Shown here piece by piece: positions 12,290-24,120 of a DNA stretch of 64,000 nucleotides. The translations under genes were made by a program, and so were the position numbers. Positions within the stretch are counted from its first letter, which is position 1; each line of letters opens with the position of its first letter. The notes beneath the pieces are model-generated. The model searched no databases. It had not been told where the DNA came from and was given only the letters and a program-made list of their open reading frames with translations. Source of the DNA: Arenicola marina (lineage: Eukaryota > Annelida > Polychaeta > Arenicolidae); assembly GCA_964019135.1 (NCBI GenBank), contig OZ025248.1, positions 68,516,119 to 68,580,118 of the forward strand, read 5' to 3'.

Positions 12290-14570
12290 ATGGGCGGGGT
12301 ACTGGCAGAAACAAGGCACACTTACCCACAGGTTCTGTATGGCCAAGCGGGGGACTCGGCGCCAGATACAGAAACAACCCACACTTACCCACAGGTTCTG
12401 CATAGCCAAGCGGGTAACACGGCGCCAGATACAGAAACAAGCCACACTTACCCACAGGTTCTGCATAGCCAAGCGAGGGACACGGCGCCAGGTACAGAAA
12501 CAACCGCTACTTACCCACAGATTCTGCATAGCCAAGCGAGGGACATGGCGCCAGATACAGAAACAACCGCCACTTACCCACAGATTCTGCATGGCCAAGC
12601 GAGGGACACGGCGCCAGATACAGAAACAACCGCCACTTACCCACAGATTCTGCATAGCCAAGCGAGGGACACGGTGCCAAATACAGAAACAACCCACACT
12701 TACCCACAGATTCTGTATAGCCAAGCGGGGGGCACGGTACCAGATACAGAAACAAGCCACACTTACCCACATGTTCTGCATAGCCAAGCGGGGGACACGG
12801 CGCCAGATACAGAAACAAGCCACACTCACCCACAGGTTCTGCATGGCCAAGCAAGGGACACGGCGCCAGATACAGAAACAAGCCACACTCACCCACAGGT
12901 TCTGCATGGCCAAGCAAGGGACACGGCGCCAGATACAGAAACAAGCCACATGTACCCACAGGTTCTGCATGTCCAAGCAGGGGACACGGTGCCAGATACA
13001 GAAACAAGCCACATTTACCCACAGGTTCTGCATGGCCAAGCAAGGGACACGGCGCCAGATACAGAAACAAGCCACATTTACCCACAGGTTCTGCATGGCC
13101 AAGCTAGGGACACGGCGCCAGATACAGAAACAACCCACATTTACCCACAGGTTCTGCATGGCCAAGCAAGGGACACGGCGCCAGATACAGAAACAAGCCA
13201 CACTCACCCACAGGTTCTGCATGGCCAAGCAAGGGACACGGCGCCAGATACAGAAACAAGCCACATTTACCCACAGGTTCTGCATGGCCAAGCTAGGGAC
13301 ACGGCGCCAGATACAGAAACAAGCCACATTTACCCACAGGTTCTGCATGGCCAAGCAAGGGACACGGCGCCAGATACAGAAACAAGCCACATTTACCCAC
13401 AGGTTCTGCATGGCCAAGCTAGGGACACGGCGCCAGATACAGAAACAAGCCACACTCACCCACAGGTTCTGCATGGCCAAGCGAGGGACACGGCGCCAGA
13501 TACAGAAACAAGCCACACTTACCCACAGGTTCTGCATGGCCAAGCAGTGGACACGACGCCAGATACAGAAACACGCCACACTTACCCACAGGTTCTGCAT
13601 GGCCAAGCAGGGGACACGGCGCCATATACAGAAACAACCCACATTTACCCACAGGTTCTGCATGTCCAAGCAGGGGACACGGTGCCAGATACAGAAACAA
13701 GCCACACTTACCCACAGGTTCTGCATGGCCAAGCAGGGGACACGCCGCCATATACAGAAATAAGCCACACTTACCCACAGGTTCTGCATGGCCAAGCAGT
13801 GGACACGACGCCAGATACAGAAACAACCCACATTTACCCACAGGTTCTGCATGGCCAAGCAGGGGACACGGCGCCAGATACAGAAACAACCCACATTTAC
13901 CCACAGGTTCTGCATGTCCAAGCAGGGGACACGGTGCCAGATACAGAAACAAGCCACACTTACCCACAGGTTCTGCATGGCCAAGCAGGGGACACGCCGC
14001 CATATACAGAAATAAGCCACACTTACCCACAGGTTCTGCATGGCCAAGCAGGGGACACGGCGCCAGATACAGAAACAACCCACATTTACCCACAGGTTCT
14101 GCATGTCCAAGCAGGGGACACGGTGCCAGATACAGAAACAAGCCACACTTACCCACAGGTTCTGCATGGCCAAGCAGGGGACACGCCTCCATATACAGAA
14201 ATAAGCCACACTTACCCACAGGTTCTGCATGGCCAAGCAGTGGACACGACGCCAGATACAGAAACAAGCCACACTTACCCACAGGTTCTGCATGGCCAAG
14301 CAAGGGACACGGCGCCAGATACAGAAACAAGCCACACTTACCCACAGGTTCTGCATGGCCAAGCAAGGGACACGGCGCCAGATACAGAAACAAGCCACAC
14401 TTACCCACAGGTTCTGCATGGCCAAGCAGGGGACACGCCGCCATATACAGAAATAAGCCACACTTACCCACAGGTTCTGCATGGCCAAGCAGGGGACACG
14501 CCGCCAGATACAGAAACAAGCCACACTTACCCACAGGTTCTGCATGGCCAAGCGGGGGACTAGGCGCCGG
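12290..14570. repeat. 63-bp minisatellite array, about 36 copies, open on both strands
   Basis: A 63-bp unit (core acccacaggttctgcatggc, then gggacacggcgccagataca) repeats about 36 times. Because 63 is a multiple of three and the unit lacks stops in several frames, it yields a 763-codon frame on + (12272-14563), a 772-codon frame on - (12287-14605) and other long frames. A variant with catatacagaaataagcc recurs at about 13749, 14001, 14190 and 14441, giving 189- and 252-bp higher-order spacing. No frame shows a signal peptide, known domain or distinct non-repeat N-terminus, so I annotate it as satellite and not as a gene. Confidence 0.95.
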
Positions 14571-16520
14571 ACACAGAAGGTAAGTCCTGGCTTCCGGATT
14601 GCCAACCGCGCGTCTGGATCAAGAGTGTTTTGACGTGTCGAGGAGCAGTGTTCTGGAGCTGTTCTAGATCTGTTGCGGAGCCGTTCCGGAGCTGTTCTGG
14701 AGCTGTTCTGAGCGGCGAGCCGACACCAATGCCCGGACGATCCGCTACGGAATGGTCGTTGACGAGAGAGAAGTCCAGGAGGAGGAGGGAGGGTGTCACC
14801 GACGACAAGACGAGCGGCTTCTACCTATGCCCTGAGGTTGCTCGGTCACGTAGTCCGTCACTGCGTCACGTGCTGTCGCTGAAGGGACCGGTATGTCTCA
14901 CTGACCCCCTTATATGGAGACTCCGGGGTGGCTCAAAGACAGCGAGTCGGGCCGTGACGCCGGCCAGGTGAGGCTTGGAGAGAGGGCCGCACAGGCGCGC
15001 GGAGGACATGCGGGCAGGTAGAGGGGCAGGTAGAGGGGGGAGGTGGAGGGGAGAGGTAGAGGGGCAGGCAGGTAGCTAGGTGTGTCCTGACAGCATGGCT
15101 GGCCGAGTGCTAAGGTTTTAGCGAATGGTGATCAAATGCGACACGAACAGGCGTTTCCGCAACTTCTGGGCGCATCATCCGATATGACAGTTTTAAACCT
15201 AGGCAATGATCCTACGCGAAGAAGAAGCGGCCCAGCCCCCAGCCCCCAGCCCCTAGCCCCCAGCCCCCATCCCCTGCCCACACCCCTCCCTCTGACTCGC
15301 CCAGCCACACCTGGCACCCCCTTCCTTGCCCCCCGGCCCCCTCAACGCCCCCCCCCACACCCGCGCCCAACCTCACAGCCCTACAGCCCCACACGCCCAC
15401 CTCAAGCCGGAATGTCCGTCTGCCCACCCACGCTAATAACTGTCGTCGCTGTCGTCGCTGTTGCGGCCACCGCTTGGGGCGACACCGTCGCCGCTGCGGG
15501 CTGACCGCACCCAACCCCGGAGACGGCCGCGGGAGGCGCCACCGTTGTGGCTGCGAGCTGGCCTCTGACCGCCGCGTAGCGACAAGCCCCAAGCTCCCCG
15601 CACGGTGGCGCTACGCAAGCTCCGCTTTAACCGCTGCTGTCGGTCGGGGGTAAATTTCAAGATTCTTGAATAAAGGTCAAATCAGCTGTAATTTATTGCA
15701 AGATTATAATTTTCAAGAATAAAACCCAAAAAATAACGAGCTCTGTGTATTTAATATAGCATTGATAATTGTGACTGAACACTTTCTTTTTATCACCTGA
15801 TAGCGTGTGTTATTAGCCTTAGCCTGGCGAGCGAGTGTGAAAATGCATTGAGGAAGTGGGCGAAAACAGAGTGAGTCGAAGGCAGAGAATGACGCGGCCC
15901 AAGTATTCTCTTCCACCAAGTGTATCACATCCCTGAGCTTTTGTCGCAAGGCACAACGCAGCCCCATCAAGGAAAACAAGAACCGCTGCAAGATACTTCG
16001 AAAAAAACAACTGGTCACTTGAAGAACTTTTCGCGCATCAACGTGCTGCCTCAGTTAAACATAGTACATTTCTTATTGTCACCATTAGTAAGTGTTTAAG
16101 ATAAGGAGGTTTTGTAACGCTAAAACGTATTTATGGGGGCTGTCGATTATCGGTTATCTTTATACGATCGAATGTCTCACGGTTTTATTAGTCCTACATT
16201 GTATATGAACCAAACGGGGACTAGCTCTTCTCGTTTCCGGTCAGAGTCTGAACAAGTTGGGCGTTTTTATCTTCCTGTTTAATTTCAATCCGTTTTTCAT
16301 TTCCCACCCACCATCCTGTAATCGCGATTCACTATATTTACGATTTGTTCATGTAATCTGCTTGTCGTGTATCTTGTTTGTTGCTATTGAGGCTTGCCAC
16401 TACGCTGTGCGTGGCCTTTTTGAACCCCATCTTAGATAATGTCAGTGCCATTACTAGTTTTTCGATATTTAATGAAACGAAAACTATAGGTTGATACATA
16501 ACACCAGCGACTGGTAAGCA
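14571..16520. other. Intergenic stretch with small low-complexity tracts, no gene recognised
   Basis: It contains three to four copies of ggagctgttctg near 14658-14712, ggcaggtagagggg repeats at 15013-15075, and agcccccagcccct repeats at 15230-15275. At 15095-15115 a short match to a tRNA A box (tggctggccgagtgctaagg) is seen without a matching B box. Confidence 0.6.
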
Positions 16521-18002
16521 AACAACATGGCTGGTAGGAACGCGCCACGTGGCCGGTAGGGGCAGGACGTGGCCGGTAGGGACACCACGTGGCCGGTAGG
16601 GGCGCCACGTGACCGGTAGGAGCGTCACGTGACCGGTAAGAGCGTCACGTGGCCGGTAGGGGCTCCACGTGGCCGGTAGGGGCACCACGTGGCCGATAGG
16701 GGCGCCACGTGGCCGATAGGGGCGCCACGTGGCCGGTAGGAGCACCACGTGGCCGATAGGGGCGCCACGTGGCCGATAGGGGCGCCACGTGGCCGGTAAG
16801 GGCACCACGTGGCCGGCAGGGGCGCCACGTGGCCGATAGGGGCGCCACGTGGCCGGTAGGGGCACCACGTGGCCGGTAGGGGCAGGACGTGGCCGGTAGG
16901 GGCAGGACGTGGCCAGTAGGAGCGTCACGTGGCCGATAGGGGCGCCACGTGGCGGGTAAGGGCGCCACGTGGCCGGCAGGGGCGCCACGTGACCGGTAGG
17001 GGCACCACGTGGCCGGTAGGGGCGCCACGTGGCCGGCAGGGGCACCACGTGGCCGGTAGGGGGGCCACGTGGCCGGTAGGAGCGCCACGCGGCCGGTAGG
17101 AGCGTCACGTGGCCGGTAGGGGCAGGACGTGGCCGGTAGGGGCGCCACGTGGCTGGTAGGGGCAGGACGTGGCCGGTATGAGCGCCACGCGGCCGGTATG
17201 AGCGTCACGTGGCCGGTAGGGGCAGGACGTGGCCGGTAGGGGCGCCACGTGGCTGGTAGGGGCAGGACGTGGCCGGTAGGGGTAGGACGTGGCCGGTAGG
17301 GGCAGGACGTGGCCGGTAGGGGCAGGACGTGGCCGGTAGGGGCGCCACGTGGCCGGTAGGAGCAGGACGTGGCCGGTAGGGGCAGGACGTGGCCGGTAGG
17401 GGCAGGACGTGGCCCGTAGGGGCGCCACGTGGCCGGTAGGGGCAGGACGTGGCCGGTAGGGGCGCCACGTGGCCGGTAGGGGCAGTAAGTGGCCGGTAGG
17501 GGCAGGATGTGGCCGGTAGGAGTGTCACGTGGCCGATAGGGGCAGGACGTGGCCGGTAGGAGCGCCACGTGGCCGGTAGGGGCAGGACGTGGCCGGTAGG
17601 GGGAGGACGTAGCCGGTAGGGGCAGGACGTGGCCGGTAGGAGCGTCACGTGGCCGATAGGGGCGCCACGTGGCCGGTAGGGGCAGGACGTGGCCGGTAGA
17701 GGCGCCACGTGGCCGGTACGAGCGTCACGTGGCCGGTAGGGGCAGGACGTGGCCGGTAGGGGCAGGACGTGGCCGGTAGGGGCAGGACGTCGCCGGTAGG
17801 GGCAGGACGTGGCCGGTAGGGGCAGGACGTCGCCGGTAGGGGCAGGACGTGGCCCGGTACGAGCGTCACGTGGCCGGTAGGGGCAGGACGTGGCCGGTAC
17901 GAGCGTCACGTGGCCGGTAGGGGCAGGACGTGGCCGGTAGGGGCAGGACGTGGCCGGTAGGGGCAGGACGTCGCCGGTAGGGGCAGGACGTGGCCCGGTA
18001 CG
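16521..18002. repeat. 20-bp minisatellite, about 74 copies, carrying CACGTG cores
   Basis: An almost perfectly phased 20-bp unit occurs in two main forms: ggggcgccacgtggccggta and ggggcaggacgtggccggta. The first form contains the palindrome CACGTG (E-box). In the second the core is GACGTG. The phase holds for about 1.4 kb, with single-base shifts near 17854 and 17994. The minus-strand frames (for example 17205-18092, 16645-17568) read as TGHVLPLPA-like repeats and resemble no protein family. Confidence 0.97.
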
Positions 18003-18375
18003 GGTGCTAGTTTGTTCACCTCTGGTAGTTACGCCGTCAGTCGGTAGGTGGCGCGCAGGCCGGAAGTTGATACAGGCATTGGCGTAGAACATCGTGAGGC
18101 CTTGTGAGGTCTCGATCAGGTCCCGTAGTACTGTACAACCCTATTAAGATCAAGAATATATTTATTTCAACATGCCAATAAACAAATACTTTAGAATGAA
18201 CTGACGAGAAAAGCAAACGCATTGGCCTTGGTAGAGGAGACTCCCATTAAGACTAAGGCTAGCATGGGAGCCACATAAAAAGAAAGAAAACGTTTGGTAT
18301 TGGTCGACACGCCTTGTGACACCAGGGAATTCAGGAGCATGCGTTGAAAACTATGCAGCATTGGTGTACTAGATT
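18003..18375. other. Short intergenic stretch, nothing recognised
   Basis: Unique sequence between the 20-bp array and an AT-rich microsatellite. No gene, RNA or element end is visible. Confidence 0.5.
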
Positions 18376-18585
18376 ATAATAATAGCAACAATAATAATAA
18401 TAACAATATTAATAATCATAATAATAACAATATTAATAATCATAATAACAATATTAATTATCATAATAACAATATTAATGATCATAATAACAATATTAAT
18501 TATCATAATAACAATATTAATTATCATAATAACAATATTAATTATCATAATAACAATATTATTAATCATCATAATAACTAGTATG
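18376..18585. repeat. AT-rich tandem repeat of ataataacaatattaat type
   Basis: About ten units of 18-21 bp (cataataacaatattaatta) follow one another. The minus-strand frame of isoleucine/methionine repeats is a by-product. Confidence 0.9.
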
Positions 18586-18647
18586 ATAAAACTACAGACA
18601 CCAGGTCAATATGCCTATTACAGGGCAGGGTGGAGAATGCCCCTCTA

Positions 18648-18945
18648 AATCGCGAATCCCCAAGAATTATGGAAAGCAATATCGAATCTCCAAGATTAGG
18701 ACATTTTAAAGCTGGGCGCGAAAAAAAACGCCTTAATGGTGATATCGCGAACAGCGAGGAATTCGCAGACTGCTATAACGGATCGCGGTAGATAGGCAAA
18801 AAGTCTTCGCGTTAAACCAGGAATTGTGCTAATCCTGATACTGTAACGATCCCCAAAAAGTGCCAACAGTTGATCGCGAATCTCCAAGGATTCCTGCATG
18901 CCAATCGCGGAGATCGAAAAAGGTATTACCCCACCCCTTCTTACA
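18648..18945 (-). repeat. Dispersed repeat family, copy 1, inverted relative to copy 2 at 44435
   Basis: Read on the minus strand, this segment aligns along its length with 44435-44700 on the plus strand. Shared landmarks in order are ctccgcgattggcat, cttggagattcgcgat, ctgttggca, aacgcgaagactctttccct-like, ctatnaccgcgat, attcgcgatatcac, ttcgcgcccag and gggattcgc. Divergence is roughly a fifth of positions with small indels. No coding capacity is seen and no clear terminal repeats were found, so the class is unknown. Confidence 0.8.
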
Positions 18946-20079
18946 AGGTCCATGGAATGAAATGCATTCAACTGCAAATATCGAGTTCTTTTCGTATGAA
19001 AATAGAAAGAATAAGAAATAGATAAACATTCACATTGCTTAGTTCATTTCGATCTGTAGCCATATATTTTATTACGAGGTTTCAACGAAATATGATATTA
19101 ATATTAACTTTCTATATATTTTATTTTTATTTCTATATATATTATATGTTTTGTCCGTATCTCACCGCATTGGAAAACATGTCCATGATCACCGCAATTA
19201 CACAAGAATAGATGTGTTTCTGACCACATATTCCTTCCCGATGTTAAGATACAATTGACGTATAAACAGGCTATGATGCTCATCCGTTTCCTTGGCAAAA
19301 TAACAAAAACAGTGCCCAGCCCACACCCCAGCCTTTCAAAGGCTAATGCGACCTACAAAGGGATGGTTTAAAATAATTAATAATCAATTTATTCTGACAT
19401 GAACTTGTGGCCTATTACTTAGGAATGTTACAGCTTCACAATAGGTTGTGGTTGCGGCTGATTCCTCCTCGCTGATCAAACATTTGTCGCAACAAGTGAG
19501 GTGAACATTTTCTGCGACAAAAGTCGGCAACTTCACGCCCATCACTAAATATATTGGAAGGTTAGGGATGTGACGGGCTCCCATTGTCTTTCATTCGGTA
19601 TATTTTCTATAACATTTTCTCATGACAAGACCAGAAGCCAAACGGGTCCGTGTATGGTTCGTGTAAGTTAAAGCTAAATGATGACTCATTTTCTTTTACC
19701 TGTTTCAAATGGGTAATGGGAAAAGGACTTGTCTTCCTATTTCCTTTCACCCAGATCAAATGCGCGCTATGTCGCAGTTCCAAGCAGACCGCTCGGTTTA
19801 CGCTCGATGAACGCACGTTTTCACCCTTGTTTCTTTGTCTCTTTTTCTATTGTACAATCAGTGTTAGTCGCAGATATAAACACACTTGTATCTTTCAAAC
19901 ACCGCTGGTGGTCGAGTGTTACTGGTCAGCGCGGTATTGTACACTGTGTGGCTGCGCTGACCACTACCATAGCATTGCTCCATTTACATTCGACAAATCC
20001 CTTGCCTTCCCCGTCTAAAGACAACCAATACAATATATAAGAATCTATGAAGTATCTTTTCCTGATAACCGGCAAAACC
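18946..20079. other. Intergenic stretch, no gene recognised
   Basis: Unique AT-rich sequence. Overlapping frames at 19650-20040 (122 and 103 codons) are open but have no recognisable domain or splice context. Confidence 0.55.
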
Positions 20080-20472
20080 CAGGGGCGGATCTAGGAATTT
20101 GCCAAGGGGGGGGGGGCGGGGTGCTCCTTGAAAACTTCCGACCGAGGGGTGTGCTCTCTGAAAAACTTGCGACCGGGGGGTGGGGGGGGGGGGGAGAGGG
20201 CGTGCTCGGAGAAGCCGACTTTAACAGTGATGTTCAGGTTCCCAAGGGGGGTGTTACTCTCTGAAAACTTGCCACCGGCGGGGGGGGGGGGCTTGGGCTG
20301 GGAGAACCCGACTTTAACAGTGTATGTTCAGATTCCCCCGGGGGGGGGGGTGCTCTCTGAAGACTTGGGATTTTAACATGTATGTTTACATGTATGTTGT
20401 ATGTTCTGGTTACCAAGGGGGGGCGGGGGTTGCAACCCCCCTAACCCCCCCACCCCCCTACATCCGCCACTG
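20080..20472. mobile_element. Possible non-autonomous TIR element with G-rich internal repeats
   Basis: The left end reads caggggcggat and the right end read on the other strand is cagtggcggat, a terminal inverted repeat with one mismatch. Inside are three imperfect units with gtgctctctgaaaacttg and gactttaacagtg separated by G-runs. The 8 bases outside each end (gcaaaacc and tgaaacct) do not match well, so a target duplication is not demonstrated. Confidence 0.45.
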
Positions 20473-21497
20473 TGAAACCTGAGACATATATTCGCACGAA
20501 AAAAAGAAAATATCAAGGAAATTCCCTCAGCCTGTGATACGTAGCCTATCATCAAAACGTTGGAAAGGCGATTTATAGGTTTGTGCGCGAGGTTTGACAT
20601 AATATATCAGATCTGTCATAATAAGCTAATTTTGGTGCATAGAGCAGAATCAACAGTTCCATTCTAGCATGTGATCCCCTCATATTTGTAACCTCATATT
20701 GCCTCTATGCTATTCTCTACCACGCTTTAAGTACCATATTATTGTATGACAAGTTGATTGTTAAAATACCTCAAGAAGACTAAGCTGAGGACTTCCAAAG
20801 TGGATTAATTGGCATGACCATGGGCTCATGGGTGGCTGGGAGCGGCATGAAACTTGATAACTATCACTTACTTGTTAACACCATACATTCGTGATTTCAG
20901 ATAGAATCTTATCTATAAACTTTTAACTGTTAACTATATGCAGGAATTAATTTTGTTCTTAGGCATTAATACAGTTCTGGTATTACATCGAACATGGAGC
21001 GCACATACGATGTCCCGCCAACAGATCCCCCAAACGTATCTATGTAGGTCGGGAAACACCCTCACTTCTGATGACGTAACGCCCATCGGGTTACCTGTAC
21101 GGGATACGGTCAATCGAAAACGTGCAAGGGCGCACTTAGTCTTTATTATATATTGGATAATAGGCCCTGGTTATATCATCTTATATTGCAGTCACTGGCA
21201 GACCCCGTCCCTGCGTGCGTGCATTTATTTACTGAAACTAGTTCACCATGGTGATTCCCAAATTCTAGGGGCCACGCAAGGTTAGGGCCGTTGGCGGGCT
21301 CGGGAGGTCTGGCATCGCTCATGAACTGATCAAGTCGGGGGTTGGCGCTCCTCTCTTCTACCAACTGTGTAAGCGAGGGAACTGTGAGAGAACTTGTAAT
21401 GCTCCCGCTTTGTAAAGACATCCATATAATTAGGGCTCGTTCACCGCTCAAAGGTTTGCTGCAGTCCTGAACAGAATAAAACGAACACTCTGCTTTC
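20473..21497. other. Intergenic stretch, no gene recognised
   Basis: Unique sequence. A 115-codon frame at 20938-21285 and a minus frame running into the 31-bp array have no recognisable features. Confidence 0.55.
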
Positions 21498-22747
21498 ATC
21501 GGTGTGCTTGGGCCCCGGCTTGGGCACCATCGGTCAGCTTGGGCCCCGGCTTGGGCACCATCGGTCAGCTTGGGCCCCGGCTTGGGCACCATCGGTCAGC
21601 TTGGGCCCTGGCTTGGGCACCATCGGTAAGCTTGGGCCCCGGCTTGGGCACCATCGGTCAGCTTGGGCCCCGGCTTGGGCACCATCGGTCAGCTTGGGCC
21701 CTGGCTTGGGCACCATCGGTCAGCTTGGGCCCCGGCTTGGGCACCATCGGTAAGCTTGGGCCCTGGCTTGGGCACCATCGGTAAGCTTGGGCCCCGGCTT
21801 GGGTACCATCGGTAAGCTTGGGCCCCGGCTTGGGCACCATCGGTCAGCTTGGGCCCCGGCTTGGGCCCCTGGCTTGGGCACCATCGGTAAGCTTGGGCCC
21901 CGGCTTGGGCACCATCGGTGTGCTTGGGTTCCGGCTTGGGCACCATCAGTCAGCTTGGGCCCCGGCTTGGGCACCATCGGTCAGCTTGGGCCCTGGCTTG
22001 GGCACCATCGGTCAGCTTGGGCCCTGGCTTGGGCACCATCGGTCAGCTTGGGCCCTGGCTTGGGCACCATCGGTCAGCTTGGGCCCTGGCTTGGGCACCA
22101 TCGGTCAGCTTGGGCCCTGGCTTGGGCACCATCGGTCAGCTTGGGCCCTGGCTTGGGCACCATCGGTCAGCTTGGGCCCTGGCTTGGGCACCATCGGTCA
22201 GCTTGGGCCCTGGCTTGGGCACCATCGGTCAGCTTGGGCCCTGGCTTGGGCACCATCGGTAAGCTTGGGCCCTGGCTTGGGCACCATCGGTGTGCTTGGG
22301 TTCCGGCTTGGGCACCATCGGTGAGCTTGGGCCCCGGCTTGGGCCCCTGGCTTGGGCCCCGACTTGGGCTCCGGCTTGGGCACCATCGGTCAGCTTGGGC
22401 CCTGGCTTTGGCACCATCGGTAAGCTTGGGCCCCGGCTTGGGCACCATCGGTGTGCTTGGGTTCCGGCTTGGGCACCATCGGTGAGCTTGGGCCCCGGCT
22501 TGGGCCCCTGGCTTGGGCCCCGACTTGGGCTCCGGCTTGGGCACCATCGGTGTGCTTGGGCCCCGGCTTGGGCACCATCGGTGCGCTTGGGCCCCGGCTT
22601 GGGCACCATCGGTGTGCTTGGGCCCCGGCTTGGGCCCCGGCTTGGGCTCCGGCTTGGGCCCCGGCTTGGGCCCCGGCTTGGGCACCATCGGTGTGCTTGG
22701 GCCCCGGCTTGGGCCCCTGGCTTGGGCCCCGGCTTGGGCACCATCGG
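21498..22747. repeat. 31-bp minisatellite array, about 40 copies, nearly free of stops in all frames
   Basis: The unit is cttgggcaccatcggtcagc followed by ttgggccccgg, 31 bp in all. Variants change cagc to aagc, gagc or gtgc, and compound units lacking caccatcgg appear near 21850-21870, 22330-22380 and 22490-22690. Since 31 is not a multiple of three, every frame cycles through all three phases. All of them lack stops on both strands, so overlapping open frames cover the array in every phase (for example 21787-22485 plus, 22167-22805 minus). Confidence 0.96.
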
Positions 22748-23710
22748 GCAGGATAGAACCCCCGGCAGTTTGGCGGTCGACATCGAGGCTGCATTTCATT
22801 GGCAAATTTTACATTGATGACGTCATTTGGGAACTGATCAAAAAAGTGATTGTTTGAGATTTTAGTTCAATCGGCCAAATATGTTGTTTGGCGAGAAGAT
22901 AAATATGATTTAAAAGCCCATTTCGCTCTTTGTAATTTCCTAGGAGAACGTTTATCTTTAAAATAAAACGGACTGTGAATGTGAATAAACTTAAATGAGT
23001 TTGTACACTTCGTCAAAACGCTTGTACTATTTGGCAATCCCAAATTATATGTTCTACAGTTTTTTATTTTTTTTTTACAGAAGGTACAAAGGTCACATGG
23101 CGTAATGTTACATAACTTGTTATTGGCTGCAAAAATGAAATATTCTCTTTTCTATTATAAAAGGTGTTCGCGTTGACAGTAGTGACCGGAGTGACAAGAT
23201 GATTAACACCTCCTGTCGGGAGATTCACCTGAGGTATCAACCGTGACGTAACACCCTCGTTCTGACCCGACTCTCATCCGAAACCGATATGAATCCCGCA
23301 AGGGCGTTTTGTCTGTATTTTATTCGTGTAGGCAGCACACGAGTCTGTCTGGCACCAACATAAAACTCTCGTGAGTTTATTATTCAATTTAGGCTCCTAG
23401 TTAATCATTCTCAATTGTCGTGTCCAGTCCCTTATTATGTTATCTGCACACATTCATCGGTCGGTCAAGCCCCGTGCGCTGTATAAATGTAAAGCGGACC
23501 CATCGACCGACAGGTGTCGCTGTTCCACATCCCACTGGTGTATCACATTCTCTGCTCGGTGGTAGGTTATGTCATCACCAGGTGGCGGGGTAGACAGGGG
23601 GCATGGCGGGCAATAAAATCGGTCAATAAAGAAATGTCGTCTGCTTTTACATGTGAAAGCCACTTTTTATTTGATTAGAGTAAATCGGTATGATTAGCAT
23701 GTAAGTTTTA
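22748..23710. other. Intergenic stretch, no gene recognised
   Basis: Unique AT-rich sequence. A TGACGTCA palindrome lies near 22817-22824, with nothing around it to identify a promoter. Confidence 0.5.
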
Positions 23711-24120
23711 TGGCGCCGAATGAGGTTTGGTTCACTATGGGCGCCTAGTGAGGTTTGGTTCCATATGGGCGCCTAATGAGATTTGGTTCACTATTGGCGC
23801 CTAATGAGGTTTGGTTCGCTATTGGCGCCTAATAAGGTTTTGTTCGATATTAGCGCCTAATGGAGAGAGGTTTGGTTCGATATTGGCGCCTAATGAGGTT
23901 TGGCTCGCTATTGGCGCCTAATAGAGAGGTTTGGTTCGCTATTGGCGCTTAATAGAGAGATATATGGTTCGCTATTGGCGCCTAATGAGAGTCGTTTCGA
24001 CATTGGCGACTAATGGGGGTCGTTTCCATATTGGTGCCTAATGAGGGTCGTTTCGATATTGGCGCCTAATGAGGGTCGTTTCGATATTGGCGCCTAGTGT
24101 AGAGAGGATGGTTCGCTAAT
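23711..24120. repeat. Degenerate tandem repeat of 27-32 bp, about 14 copies
   Basis: Units of the form attggcgcctaatgaggttt ggttcgct follow one another with variable length, and the later units switch to gagggtcgtttcgat. Boundaries are gradual, as expected for an old array. Confidence 0.88.

Noticed and set aside
12272..14605. Frames of 763 and 772 codons as repeat-protein genes
   Set aside because: They exist on both strands and in several phases, consist only of a 63-bp repeat, and have no domain, signal peptide or unique N-terminus.
15095..15170. Leucine-type tRNA (tggctggccgagtgctaagg)
   Set aside because: No B box follows and the arms do not pair.
16645..18092. Minus-strand frames of about 300 codons with TGHVLPLPA-like repeats
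   Set aside because: Direct translation of the 20-bp array in different phases.
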